From positions 3,162,001 to 3,226,000 of the forward strand of contig CP091727.1 in the NCBI GenBank assembly GCA_022009855.1: a stretch of DNA of 64,000 nucleotides, given 5' to 3'. Source of the stretch: Lentisphaeria bacterium. GTDB taxonomy: Bacteria; Verrucomicrobiota; Lentisphaeria; Victivallales; Victivallaceae. The notes beneath the pieces were generated by a model that was given only the letters and a program-made list of their open reading frames with translations, did not search any database and was not told where the DNA came from. Positions 27,376-36,479 of the stretch are shown one piece after another. Every line of letters starts with the position of its first letter. Positions within the stretch are counted from its first letter, which is position 1. Made by a program: the position numbers and the translations under genes.

Positions 27376-29265
27376 ATGGGAGAGACCAGAGAATTCAAAA
27401 CTGAAGTCCGGCAGCTGCTGGATCTGATGATTCACTCACTGTATTCCAACCGCGACATTTTCCTGCGGGAACTGGTGGCCAACGCCGCCGACGCCATCGA
27501 CAAGGCGCGGTTCGAGAGCCTGACCCATCCGGAGATGGCGAAGAAGTGGGAGATCCGCATCACGCCGGATAAAAAGGCGAAGACCCTGACCATCAGCGAC
27601 AACGGCATCGGCATGACGCAGGATGAGGTTGTTGAGAACATTGGCACCATCGCCAAGAGCGGCACCCGTGCGTTTCTGAAACTGCTGGAGGAGCAGGGGT
27701 CGAAGAAAGAGGAACTGCCCGAACTGATCGGTCAATTCGGCGTCGGATTCTATTCGGCGTTCATGGTGGCGGGCGAAGTGGTCATCGTCACGAAGAAGGC
27801 CGGTTCGGACGCCCCCGCGGTGCGCTGGAGCAGCCGCGGAGAGGGCGAGTATGAGCTCGATTCGGCGGAGAAGAGCGAGCCCGGCACTGAAATCACCCTT
27901 CACCTCAAGGAGGATGCCCAACAGTATCTGGAAAGCTGGAAACTGAGCGGAATCATCCACAAATACTCCGATTTCATCGAGTATCCGATCGTCATGCCGG
28001 AGGTCAAGGTCAATGAGGACAAGACCGAAACCGTCACCGACCGGGTGCTCAATTCGCAGAAGGCGATCTGGCTGCGGAAGCCGTCGGAGATCACCGAGGA
28101 GGAGTACAAGAGTTTCTATTCGCACCTCTCCAACTTCGGCGGGACCGAATATCTGAAGGCGATTCACCTCTCCGCCGAGGGGACCAGCGAGTTCAAGGCG
28201 TTGCTGTTTCTGCCGAAGCAGGCGCCGTTCAACCTGCTGATGCCGGATTTGCAGAAGCGTGGGCTTCAACTCTACGTCCGCCGTGTCTTCATCACCGACG
28301 AGTGCAAGGAGCTGATTCCGGACTATCTGCGGTTCGTCTGCGGTGTGGTGGATTCCAACGATCTGCCGCTCAACGTGTCGCGCGAGATTCTCCAGGAGAA
28401 TCCGCAGCTGGCGCGGATTGAGAAGGCGGTGACGGCGAAGGTGCTGGGCGAACTCAAGAAACTGCTGGAAACGGACCGGGAGGCCTATGCGGGCTTCTTC
28501 CGGGAGTTCGGCCGGATCTTCAAGGAGGGGCTTCACACCGACTTCGCCAATGCCGAGAAGCTCAAGGAACTGGTGATGTACGAGTCGATGAATACCGAAC
28601 CCGGCAAGATGATCACGCTCGGCGAATATGTCGAGGCGATGCCGGAGTCGCAGAAGGAGATCTACTACATCACCGGAGAAAAGCGTGAATCGGTCGCGTC
28701 GTCGCCGGCGCTGGAATATTTCCGGTCGAAGGGGTATGACGTGCTGTTCATGACCGACCCGATCGACGACTGGATCATGCAGCAGATGTTCCAGTACCGC
28801 AAGAAGAACTTCAAATCGATCGCGAAAGGTGATTTCGAGGTGGAAGGCGCGGCGGAGACATTGAAGGCGGCGCAGGAGAAGTTCGCCGGCCTGGTGGAGT
28901 TTCTGAAAAAGGCATTGGGTGACAAGGTGGGCGAGGTTCGTTTTTCGGCGCGTCTTACCGACAGTCCGTGTTGCCTGATCACTGAAGGCAACGCGTTGAG
29001 TCCGCATCTGGAGCGGCTGTTCAAAGCGATGCATCAGGAGATTCCGGAGAGCAAGCGGATTCTCGAACTGAATCCGAAACATCCGCTGATTGAAGCGATG
29101 TTCGAGCTGAGCAAACAGAGCGACAAGGCGCCGGAACTGGAGATGTACGCGAAGGTTCTGTTCGACCAGGCGCTGCTGACCGAAGGCAGTCCGCTGCCGG
29201 ATCCGGCGGCATTTGCACGCGAAGTGACCAAGCTCCTGCTGAAGGGAATCGGCGGCAGGGAGTAG
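27376..29265 (+). CDS. htpG: Chaperone HtpG (Hsp90)
   Basis: ATP-dependent Hsp90 chaperone, 629 residues, normal length for bacterial HtpG. The N-terminal GHKL ATPase has LRELVANAADAIDKARF (catalytic Glu and Mg-binding Asn), ISDNGIGM and GQFGVGFYSAF. The middle domain has NVSREILQENPQLARI with the catalytic Arg region. The C-terminal dimer domain is present. The ATG at 27376 gives the standard MGETREFKTEVRQLLDLM start, with GGAGG ten bases upstream. No frameshift is seen in 1.9 kb. Confidence 0.97.
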   Translation: MGETREFKTEVRQLLDLMIHSLYSNRDIFLRELVANAADAIDKARFESLTHPEMAKKWEIRITPDKKAKTLTISDNGIGMTQDEVVENIGTIAKSGTRAFLKLLEEQGSKKEELPELIGQFGVGFYSAFMVAGEVVIVTKKAGSDAPAVRWSSRGEGEYELDSAEKSEPGTEITLHLKEDAQQYLESWKLSGIIHKYSDFIEYPIVMPEVKVNEDKTETVTDRVLNSQKAIWLRKPSEITEEEYKSFYSHLSNFGGTEYLKAIHLSAEGTSEFKALLFLPKQAPFNLLMPDLQKRGLQLYVRRVFITDECKELIPDYLRFVCGVVDSNDLPLNVSREILQENPQLARIEKAVTAKVLGELKKLLETDREAYAGFFREFGRIFKEGLHTDFANAEKLKELVMYESMNTEPGKMITLGEYVEAMPESQKEIYYITGEKRESVASSPALEYFRSKGYDVLFMTDPIDDWIMQQMFQYRKKNFKSIAKGDFEVEGAAETLKAAQEKFAGLVEFLKKALGDKVGEVRFSARLTDSPCCLITEGNALSPHLERLFKAMHQEIPESKRILELNPKHPLIEAMFELSKQSDKAPELEMYAKVLFDQALLTEGSPLPDPAAFAREVTKLLLKGIGGRE

Positions 29266-29274
29266 GATTCCGGG

Positions 29275-29310
29275 ATGCGCCGGCGGTGAAAATGGATTCC
29301 GCCGGCGCAT
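29275..29310 (+). terminator. Hairpin after htpG
   Basis: ATGCGCCGGCGG (29275-29286) and CCGCCGGCGCAT (29299-29310) form a perfect 12-base stem with a 12-base loop, nine bases past the htpG stop. The first T-run comes 12 bases later, so it may need Rho or act as an mRNA-stabilising hairpin. Confidence 0.6.
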
Positions 29311-29347
29311 GTTGTGGATCAATTTTTAAAAAACGTTGATATCGCGC

Positions 29348-29376
29348 TTGAAAAACAAGAATTCCGGCGCGATATT
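29348..29376 (+). promoter_or_regulatory. Predicted promoter of tRNA-Ser
   Basis: TTGAAA (29348-29353), a 17-base spacer and GATATT (29371-29376), 12 bases before the tRNA. It lies within an inverted repeat, ATATCGCGC...GCGCGATAT, around the spacer. Confidence 0.4.
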
Positions 29377-29388
29377 TAGGCCGTTTCC

Positions 29389-29476
29389 GGAGAGATGGTC
29401 GAGTGGTTTAAGGCAGCGGTCTTGAAAATCGCCGTGGCGCAAGTCACCGAGGGTTCGAATCCCTCTCTCTCCGCCA
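29389..29476 (+). tRNA. tRNA-Ser(UGA)
   Basis: An 88-base class II tRNA. The acceptor stem pairs GGAGAGA with TCTCTCC, followed by G73 and an encoded CCA. The anticodon loop CTTGAAA in stem GCGGT/ATCGC presents TGA at 29423-29425. The long variable arm and GGTTCGAATCC T-arm fit serine. A T-run follows at 29479. The transposase remnant next to it may reflect tRNA-proximal integration. Confidence 0.95.
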
Positions 29477-29611
29477 TTCTTTTTTCCCTTCCGATTTCTG
29501 GCAAAAGAGAATCTTTTATTCAAAAGCGATAAAAGTCATTGGTGTAAATGAACTTGCGAAAATTGCAGAGGTGTGTTTGAAACACACTCAGAATCTGAAA
29601 AAAGGTCTTTT

Positions 29612-30205
29612 TCAGAGAAAAATCATGATTCCGGCGTCTGAATTCTGAGTTTTTCTGAAAAGGTCAAAAAAACATTTAAAGTAGTCGCTTATGCAAAAGC
29701 CAGATGCGAGAAGGAAAAACCTTTTGAGGAAAGGTTCTTTCCTTCTCGCGCTCTTCCTTTTCCAAACCTTTTTGAACCGCCTTGATTCAATTGGTAAACC
29801 CATTGAATCAAGGCAAGCTTGAAAAAATTGGTACAAAAACAGGGCGAATGCCCGCATCAGTTTCCGGATATTGAATCCGGCTGCAGCAAAAATCACATTC
29901 AGCTCATCACCCAGGCTGCCGCGCAGCTGATTGCGATTCATTCTGTGTTCGCTTTTACAATGTCCGATCACCGGTTCAATGGCTGATCGCCGGTTCCACC
30001 ACCGGCGGAGAGAACGCGATGCTCGTTTTCGAAATCGATTCACGATTTGAACATCGCACCTGCCTTCATCATTGTGACCGCGATAACCGAGATCACAAAT
30101 CGCCATTTCCGGTTCAAATCCAAGGATTTTGGACGCTTGCTGCAAAGCGGATTTCAGAGTATGTCCATCGTAGGGATTTCCCGGATACTGTAATGCCGCC
30201 CTTGA
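29612..30205 (-). mobile_element. IS5-family transposase remnant, N-terminus missing
   Basis: The minus-strand frame encodes the C-terminal half of an IS5-type DDE transposase: NPYDGHTLKSALQQ, then ICDLGYRGHN with the second catalytic Asp, then RRSAIEPVIGHCKSEHRMN with the catalytic Glu, then LNVIFAAAGFNIRKL. The N-terminal half with the first Asp is absent, so it is inactive. A hairpin CTGAAAAA/TTTTTCAG lies just past its end (29595-29615). The tail beyond LYQFFQAC is basic and AT-rich and may not belong to the original protein. I cannot define terminal inverted repeats. Confidence 0.8.
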
Positions 30206-30224
30206 AAAAAGGGGTGCATTACAG
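30188..30224. repeat. Long hairpin at the transposase/gene junction
   Basis: CTGTAATGC (30188-30196) pairs perfectly with GCATTACAG (30216-30224), with CCCTT/AGGGG inside. It sits exactly where transposase homology stops and the truncated gene frame begins, so it may be an element end or a scar of a rearrangement. Confidence 0.55.
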
Positions 30225-30631
30225 GCAACTGGTCCCACCATTCATCGGGGAAAATGACAATCACAGCGGTTCCGGAAGAGGAGGCGATCAAGTTTACCGT
30301 CGAGTTCCCGGATGGCGTGGATCGCTGGGTGTATCCCGCCTACAGGCTGCTGTTGCCGCAGGAGTCGCTGGCCGGTGCCGCAGGAATCGCGTTTGAGATA
30401 CGGCGGCTCATGCCGGGGAAAATCATTTTCTCCCGTGTGAACGCCCGCTGGGATGGTCTTTTAACGGGAGAGGGATTCCAGCCGCCGGAAACAGAGTGGC
30501 AGGAGCGTCGCGTTCTCTTTCACTCCGGTTTTGAGCCGGAGCGGATCAAAGAGCTCGAAATCGGGTTCAATCCGGCAGAGAAAAAGTTCAGCTGGATGCT
30601 CCGCAATATCCGTATCTTCTACACGCATTAG
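30206..30631 (+). pseudogene. C-terminal fragment of a beta-sandwich protein
   Basis: An open frame from the hairpin to a TAG at 30629. The best ATG is 30254 after CGGGGAAA. The sequence IKFTVEFPDGVDRWVYPAYRL, MPGKIIFSRVNARWDG and LEIGFNPAEKKFSWMLRNIRIFY alternates hydrophobic and polar residues as in carbohydrate-binding beta-sandwich modules, which often end large glycosidases in this phylum. The upstream part seems lost through the transposase insertion. It could instead be a small intact protein starting at 30254. Confidence 0.5.
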
Positions 30632-31433
30632 AACTCGGAAAAAGTTCGTACTTTCGAGTTGCCGAATTGTGCATTCGCCTTTTCGCCAGACGTCTCTTCC
30701 GTTCCTGCGTTGCGCGGGAATGGAAGAGACGCAGTTTGTTTGTAAAGTAAAATTTCCCTGCATCTCCCACCCCGGGATTTTTCAGGCAACATTCTGATTT
30801 CTGTCAGGGGAGCCGCAGGATGCACACCATGCCGCAACCGAGCAGAAACAGCAGGATTCCCACCCGGAAAAGCCGTCCGGTCTGATTCATGCGGCTGGCA
30901 AGAAAGTATTCCACCGTGTGTCCGTGCCGTCACCGGCCTCCACTCTCCGGCATTCCGCTGAAACGCCGCCATCCGGCAAAAGTTTCATCTGCCAGTAGCC
31001 GTAATGCCGGTCATCGCCATAGAAAAATCTGAGCAATTACATCAGCTCGGTTAACAGTCTGATGAACGAGGCGCCCCGGGTACAGCTCGCGGCGTTTCCA
31101 CCCCGGATCACGCCGCCGCAATGAAAGCCGTCTTTTCCCCGTCTCAAGACGGGCCCGCCCGGACGTCACTGTGCCGCCCGGGCGATTCGTCCTGACACGC
31201 GGCCGGCTTCTGCCGTTCCGCGTTTCCAGGTGATCTTTTCCTCGTTTCGATGTATCCGGCTGTCGCCGGCAGGGAATCGCGACAAAAATGGTCATATGAA
31301 ATCTCCGAGATGAACAAAATTGTAAAACTTCCGGAGCTGCCATTCGGGGAGTTCTCCTCAGAAGACAATGTTGGCATCAATTCTGCTTACAGGGGAGACA
31401 GACAACCGTTAACCGGAACCATGGAGGTTGAAA
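30632..31433. other. 800-base gap upstream of the guanidine/urea cluster
   Basis: No complete gene is seen. The minus strand has a fragment ending at 30804 (TGRLFRVGILLFLLGCGMV) that looks like the tail of a membrane protein and may be a remnant. I searched by eye for a guanidine-I (ykkC) or other guanidine riboswitch before 31434 and found none of the conserved strings. A GC-rich inverted stretch around 31145-31200 (GCCCGCCCGG...CCGCCCGGGC) could form a hairpin. Confidence 0.4.
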
Positions 31434-32431
31434 ATGAGCGGTCTTGCAAAATTTTTTCATAGCCGGAATGCTGAGTGTCGTCGCTCCGCTGCTCATCATG
31501 GCGGCGGATCAGCCGACGCTCCGCATCGCATACAGCGACTGGCCCGGGTGGACCGCCTGGGAGATCGCGGATAAGAAGGGCTTTTTTCCAGAAGCACGGA
31601 GTGAAGGTCAAGCTCGAATGGTTTGAATATGGCCCCTCTCTGGAAGCCTTTTCCGTCGGCAAGGTCGATGCGGTCGGCCTGTCGAACGGGGATGCCATGG
31701 TGCTGAACGCGACGGGCGCACGCAATGTCATTATTCTCATCAACGATTACAGCAACGGCAACGACAAGATCGTCGCCCGTCCGGGAATCCGTTCGGTCAA
31801 GGGGCTGAGGGGAAAAAAGATCGGTGTCGAGTTCGGTTGTCTGAGTCATGCGCTGCTCATCAACGCTCTGACGAAGAACGGCATGAAGGAGTCCGACGTC
31901 AAACTGGTGAATATGCCGACTCATCAGGCCGCGCAGATCCTGGAGACCGGCGAGGTCGACGCGATTGTCGCCTGGCAGCCTCACTCCGGCAACGCTCTCA
32001 ACCTGGTGAAGGGAGCCACTGCGGTCTATACCAGCGCTGACGAACCAGGTATCATCTACGACACGTTGACCGTTTCAACGGAAAGTTTGATGAAACATCG
32101 CAACGAATGGAAGAAGGTGGTTGCCGCCTGGTATGACGTCATCGACTTTCTGAATGATCCGAAAACTCGTCCGGAAGCGATTAAAATCATGGCCGACCGC
32201 GTCGGGGTTTCCGCCGGGAAATACGCGGAGTATATCGATGGAACCCGTTTTCTTACCGCGAAGGAAGCCATGGAACATTTCAAGAAGACTCCCGGATTCG
32301 ATTCGATCTACGGCTCTTCAGAAATCGTGGACAAGTTCTTTTCTGAGAACAAAATCTATAAGAACAGTGTGAATGTGAACCGCCATATTACACCAGTCTT
32401 TACCAGAGAGTATCTGAATCGACAGAAGTAA
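31434..32431 (+). CDS. ABC transporter substrate-binding protein, NMT1/taurine type (two frameshifts)
   Basis: Periplasmic binding protein of about 331 residues for the importer encoded next. A signal peptide is formed by MSGLAKFF and IAGMLSVVAPLLIMAAD, joined after removing one T in the run at 31449. The mature part begins LRIAYSDWPGW and later has YGPSLEAFSVGKVDAVGLSNGD and VDAIVAWQPHSG, typical of the NMT1/nitrate-taurine clan and of the binding proteins found beside urea carboxylases. A second break at about 31587 (six T, five needed) restores KKGFFQKHGVKVKLEW. ATG 31434 has GGAGG six bases upstream. The ligand is inferred from context as guanidine or urea. Confidence 0.85.
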
Positions 32432-32457
32432 TCTTCTGTTTTTTCCTGAGGAATTGT

Positions 32458-33534
32458 ATGATGAAAACGCGGAACGATGGCTGTTTTGCCATACGAAAAA
32501 ATTAACCCGACGACAGGAATGCATCCTGCTGCTCCTTTCGTTCGCCCTGCCGCTCCTGCTCTGGTGCCTGGTAAGCTACGTGCCGTTTCTCTATCATCCG
32601 TTGGTTCGGGTGACGGACGCGGGCGACAGTTTCCTCTGTGCACCGGGCGACCTGGTCGAGCGAAGCGCATTTGAACAGGAGAACCGGGCTCTTGCCGAGG
32701 CCGGCAGCAACATCATGCGGGGAGAGCGGGCCAACCCCGCCTACCTCCCCGCGCCGCATCAGGTTGCCAGATCGCTGGTGACGGCGTTTCTGACGCCCCC
32801 CGCGCCGGGACGGAGAGGCCTGGTTTCATGAAAGCATCGGGCACAGTATCCGGATCGTCTTTCTCGGATTTCTGATTTCGTCGCTCTTCGGCGTTCCGCT
32901 GGGAATCCTCTGTGGCGCCTTTCCTTTTTTCGAGCGGCTGATCGAACCGTTCATCGAGTTTTTCCGATATTTCCCGGCTCCGGTGTTTTCCACCTTGTGT
33001 GTGGCGATTCTCGGAATCAACGATGCGCCGAAGATTGCGATCATCTTTATCGGGACCTTCTTTCAGCAGCTTCCGATGGTGGCGAACACGACCCGCAGCG
33101 CCGACGGCGCTTTGATCGAAGCGGCTCAGACGCTCGGCGCAACCAGAATGCGGATTTTGATGAAAGTCATTATTCCCGACGTTCTCCCGCGGCTCTACAA
33201 GGATATGCGGATTCTGCTCGGATGGGCGTGGACCTATCTCATCGTCGCGGAAGTGGTCGGCACCAGTTCCGGAATCAGCTGGTTCATCAATCAGCAGGCG
33301 AAATATCGCGATTTTTCCAACGTTTATGCCGCGATTATCATCATCGGATGCATCGGGTTGGTCTGCGATATGTTCCTCGCCTGGCTGGGGCGTCAGCTCT
33401 TCCCGTGGGAGAGCAAGCACAAGGGATTTCTCTATCGGGCGGCGGAAGAGATTTTCGGACCGCGCGACCAGGTGTTTTCCTTCGTTCTTTCCAAAGAGGA
33501 AAGGAGGCAGAGAGATGAACAGCATATTGCCTGA
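32458..33534 (+). CDS. ABC transporter permease (two frameshifts)
   Basis: Membrane permease of the same importer, about 358 residues. One hydrophobic segment near the N-terminus (ILLLLSFALPLLLWCLVSYV) is followed by a periplasmic loop and a MetI-type core with IVFLGFLISSLFGVPLGIL and the ATPase-contact loop EAAQTLGATRMRILMKVIIP. Frame breaks: about 32495 (A run, one short) joins MMKTRNDGCFAIRKK to LTRRQECI; about 32800 (C run, one too many) gives RRDGEAWFHESIGHS. ATG 32458 follows TGAGGA. It overlaps the ATPase gene by 20 bases. Confidence 0.82.
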
Positions 33535-34414
33535 TTACCGGACGATGATGAGTTCCGAAGTCCGTGACCGGCTTGACCGGCTGGTCAGACGGCCGGTTAT
33601 CATGGAGGCGAAGAACGTGTTCAAGGAGTTTCCCGCTTCCGGAGGTAAGCTTTATACGGTGCTGAAGGACATTTTGTTTCAGGTTCACCAGCGGGAGTTT
33701 CTCTCGATCATCGGCCCATCCGGGTGCGGAAAATCCACGTTGATCCGCATTCTGGCCGGGTTGGAGACGGTTACTTCGGGGAGATCCTTCTGGATGGACA
33801 CCCGGTCGTGAATCCCGGCGCGGAACGGGGAATGGTGTTTCAGAAATATACCCTCTTCCCGTGGCTGACGGTCTGCAGAAACGTCATGTTCGGTCTCGAA
33901 TCCATCGGCAAGGATCGTGATACCGCGGAGAACATCGCTCTGCAGTGGCTGGATATCATCGGTCTGAGCAAGTATGCCGACTACTATCCCGGCCAGCTTT
34001 CAGGGGGGGATGCAGCAGCGGGTGGCGATCGCCCGGGCCCTCGCTCCGCAGCCGCGCGTCCTGTTGATGGATGAACCGTTCGGGGCTCTCGACGCGCAGA
34101 CCAGGACACAGATGCAGAATTATCTGCTGGAAGTCTGGCGGAACATCGATATTACCATCATCTTCGTGACGCACGATCTGGATGAAGCGGTTTATCTTTC
34201 CGACCGCATTCTTGCCCTGAAGGCGAATCCCGGGGTGATTCATGAAGTCATCGAAGTTCCGCTGCCGCGGCCCCGTCGTGCCAGAATGCTTCAGGAACCG
34301 GAATTTCTTGCGACGCGGGAACATGTCAACCAGCTGATCCGTCCCACCGTCAAACGGGACGACGCGTGTGAATTCAAGGTCGTCAATATGGTTGGCGACA
34401 AAACATTTTTATAA
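33515..34414 (+). CDS. ABC transporter ATP-binding protein (two frameshifts)
   Basis: ATPase of the importer, about 299 residues. Walker A is IIGPSGCGKSTLIRILAG, the Q-loop is MVFQKYTLFPW, the signature is LSGGMQQRVAIARAL, Walker B is VLLMDEPFGALD and the H-loop is FVTHDLDEA. Frame breaks at about 33781 (GGGG, one short) and at about 34009 (seven G, six needed, inside LSGGMQQ) fall in the most conserved motifs, which supports sequencing error. A C-terminal extension of about 50 residues matches SsuB/TauB-type ATPases. AAAGGAGG precedes ATG 33515. Confidence 0.9.
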
Positions 34415-34427
34415 GGGAGGTACCATC

Positions 34428-35153
34428 ATGAACAATGACATCACTGACCGGATTGTGACGGAAAACATCATCGCCGGAGGCTGGAACTATTCCAGAATCA
34501 TCCGCCGCGGACAAACTCTGCGGCTGACCGACATCGAAGGGGGAGGAAATGTCTCCGCGATGTTCTACAATGCGGCCAATTTTTCTGAACGCTTCAACCT
34601 CGGCGACACGCTGAAGATTCAGCATATCTGCCGCCTGACCCGGAACTGCTGCATCTATTCGGACATGGGGCGTATCCTCATGAGCGTCCCCGAGGATACC
34701 TGCGGGTGGCACGACATGCTCTGCGGCTGCGCTCATGCGGCCCTGATCGAGAAGAAGTTCGGGAAAAAGGAGTATCAGGAGGCCCATAACGACTTCTATC
34801 GCAACGGCTACGATTCCCTGCTTGTCGAGCTCGGCAAGCACGGCATGACCAAGCGTGACTTTACGGAGATCATCAACTTCTTCTCCAAGGTCGTCGTCGA
34901 TGACACCGGCGCCATGAGTTTCGTGGAAAATAATTCCAAACCGGGCAGCTACGTCGATCTCAGGGCGGAGATCGACACGCTGGTCGTTCTCGACACCGGC
35001 ATGCATCCGCTCAGCCCCGCAACGGAATATCCGCGCAAACCGATCAAGGCGACCGTGTACCGCTGCGAACCGGGGAAGAAGGAGGATCCCTGCTTCACCT
35101 GGTGTCCGGAAAATGAACGCGGTTTTATCGCAACTGAACTCTATCTTGCGTGA
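34428..35153 (+). CDS. DUF1989 protein, urea carboxylase-associated protein 1 / CgdA-like
   Basis: A 241-residue cytosolic protein of the DUF1989 family, with EDTCGWHDMLCGC (the conserved Cys-His-Asp cluster, probably metal-binding) and DLRAEIDTLVVLDTGMHPL. In guanidine-degrading bacteria the pair of DUF1989 proteins was shown to form carboxyguanidine deiminase (CgdAB), which turns carboxyguanidine into allophanate; older names are urea carboxylase-associated proteins 1 and 2. This one is the UAAP1/CgdA type by its C-terminal TVYRCEPGKKEDP segment. GGGAGG precedes ATG 34428. No frameshift. Confidence 0.82.
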   Translation: MNNDITDRIVTENIIAGGWNYSRIIRRGQTLRLTDIEGGGNVSAMFYNAANFSERFNLGDTLKIQHICRLTRNCCIYSDMGRILMSVPEDTCGWHDMLCGCAHAALIEKKFGKKEYQEAHNDFYRNGYDSLLVELGKHGMTKRDFTEIINFFSKVVVDDTGAMSFVENNSKPGSYVDLRAEIDTLVVLDTGMHPLSPATEYPRKPIKATVYRCEPGKKEDPCFTWCPENERGFIATELYLA

Positions 35154-35162
35154 GGTGATGCC

Positions 35163-35805
35163 ATGGTTACTCAATATCTTGAGAGCAAGCGGAATGAAGC
35201 GGATGCGGTCTACGTCGAGACCGTCAAGGCCGGTGCCGGATGGATGCATACCGTGAAAAAGGTCAGATCCTGCGGATTGTCGACATCAACGGCAATCAGG
35301 CGGTGGACACCATCTTCTACAACGCCGACGACATCTACGAACGCTACAGCGTGCAGCAGACGGTTCAGGCGCAGAGAAACGCTCTCGTCGGCCTGGGGAC
35401 CGAATTGCGGTCCAACGATGACAACGTGATGCTCAAGGTGGTTGCGGACACCTGCGGCGACCATGACACCCTCGGCAGCGCCTGTTCCTGCGAGAGCAAC
35501 ATGATCCGTTACGGTTTCCATACCCGCTACATGCACGCGTGCCGGGAGACCTTTCTGGCCAAACTGCTCGCGACGCCGGGGATGGACAAGCGCGACCAGG
35601 TCAACAATCTGAACTTCTTCATGTACGTTCCGCTCGACGCGGAGGGGCGGCTCAACTTCGCCGACGGCATCTCCTCCCCGGAAAGTACATCGAACTGGAG
35701 GCCATGATGAACGTCATCGTCCTGGTGTCCAACTGTCCGCAGCTGAACAATCCGTGCAACGGGTACGATCCGACTCCGGTCAAAATGATCATCTGGGATG
35801 AGTGA
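35163..35805 (+). CDS. DUF1989 protein, CgdB-like, first copy (two frameshifts)
   Basis: About 214 residues, UAAP2/CgdB type, presumed partner of the CgdA-like protein in carboxyguanidine deimination. It has ILRIVDINGNQAVDTIFYN, ADTCGDHDTLGSACS and the C-terminal VLVSNCPQLNNPCNGYDPTP. Frame breaks at about 35260 (AAAAAGGTC, one G short) and about 35684 (CCCCGGAAAG, one G short). It is a tandem paralogue of the next gene, which matches it along its whole length but differs in many positions, so the duplication is not recent. The gap between the two is 14 bases. Confidence 0.82.
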
Positions 35806-35819
35806 CGGGGGAGGGCGCC

Positions 35820-36470
35820 ATGAATGGAAAACTGCTGGATGTTCCGAGAGACCGTTCTCGGGCGGTCTATTCGGAAACCGTCAAGGCCGGTACCGGCTGG
35901 ATGCACATTGTGAAAAAAGGGCAGATTCTGCGGATTGTCGATCTCCGCGGCAATCAGTCGGTCGACATGCTTCTTTACAATGCGGGCAATCCGGCCGAGC
36001 GTTACAACGTGAACAACACTCTGACCGCGCAACGCAAGGCGTTGATCGAACTGGGAACGGAGATCCGTTCCAACGACGACAACGTCATGTTCCGGGTGGT
36101 TGCGGACACCTGCGGCGAGCACGACACGCTCGGCAGCGGCTGTTCCGCCGAGGGAAATGTGATCCGTTACACCGACCCGACCCGGTATATGCACAGCTGC
36201 CGCGACACGTTTGTCCGGAATTTTCTGGAGACTCCGGGAATGGATAAACGAGACCAGACCTGCAATCTGAACTTCTTTACGAAGGTTCTGCTCGACGGAA
36301 ACGGCCGTCTGGAGTTCGCCGACGGTATTTCCGGTCCGGGAAAATACGTTGACCTGCTGGCGGAAATGGATGTGCTGGTGCTGGTTTCGAACTGTGCTCA
36401 GCTGAACAATCCCTGCAATGATTACAATCCGACTCCGGTTGAGATGATCATCTGGGATCAACAGGAGTAG
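35820..36470 (+). CDS. DUF1989 protein, CgdB-like, second copy
   Basis: An intact 216-residue UAAP2/CgdB-type protein. It matches the previous gene throughout: ILRIVDLRGNQSVDMLLYN, RSNDDNVMFRVVADTCGEHD and LVSNCAQLNNPCNDYNPTP. The metal-site residues Cys, His and Asp in DTCGEHDTLG are kept, so both copies could be active. It lies nine bases before the carboxylase gene. ATG 35820 follows GGGGGAGGG. Confidence 0.85.
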   Translation: MNGKLLDVPRDRSRAVYSETVKAGTGWMHIVKKGQILRIVDLRGNQSVDMLLYNAGNPAERYNVNNTLTAQRKALIELGTEIRSNDDNVMFRVVADTCGEHDTLGSGCSAEGNVIRYTDPTRYMHSCRDTFVRNFLETPGMDKRDQTCNLNFFTKVLLDGNGRLEFADGISGPGKYVDLLAEMDVLVLVSNCAQLNNPCNDYNPTPVEMIIWDQQE

Positions 36471-36479
36471 AAGAGAGAT

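Noticed and set aside
27436..29322. A 628-codon open frame on the minus strand
   Set aside because: Antisense to htpG, which is intact and unmistakable.
31145..31200. Guanidine-III riboswitch candidate in CCCGGACG...GCCCGGGC
   Set aside because: The first arm looks similar, but the conserved downstream strand of the pseudoknot is missing, and the distance to the gene is over 200 bases.
34009..34015. Programmed frameshifting in the ABC ATPase
   Set aside because: The shift falls in a seven-base G run inside the ABC signature, like dozens of others in the window; no stimulatory structure is needed to explain it. Error is the simpler reading.
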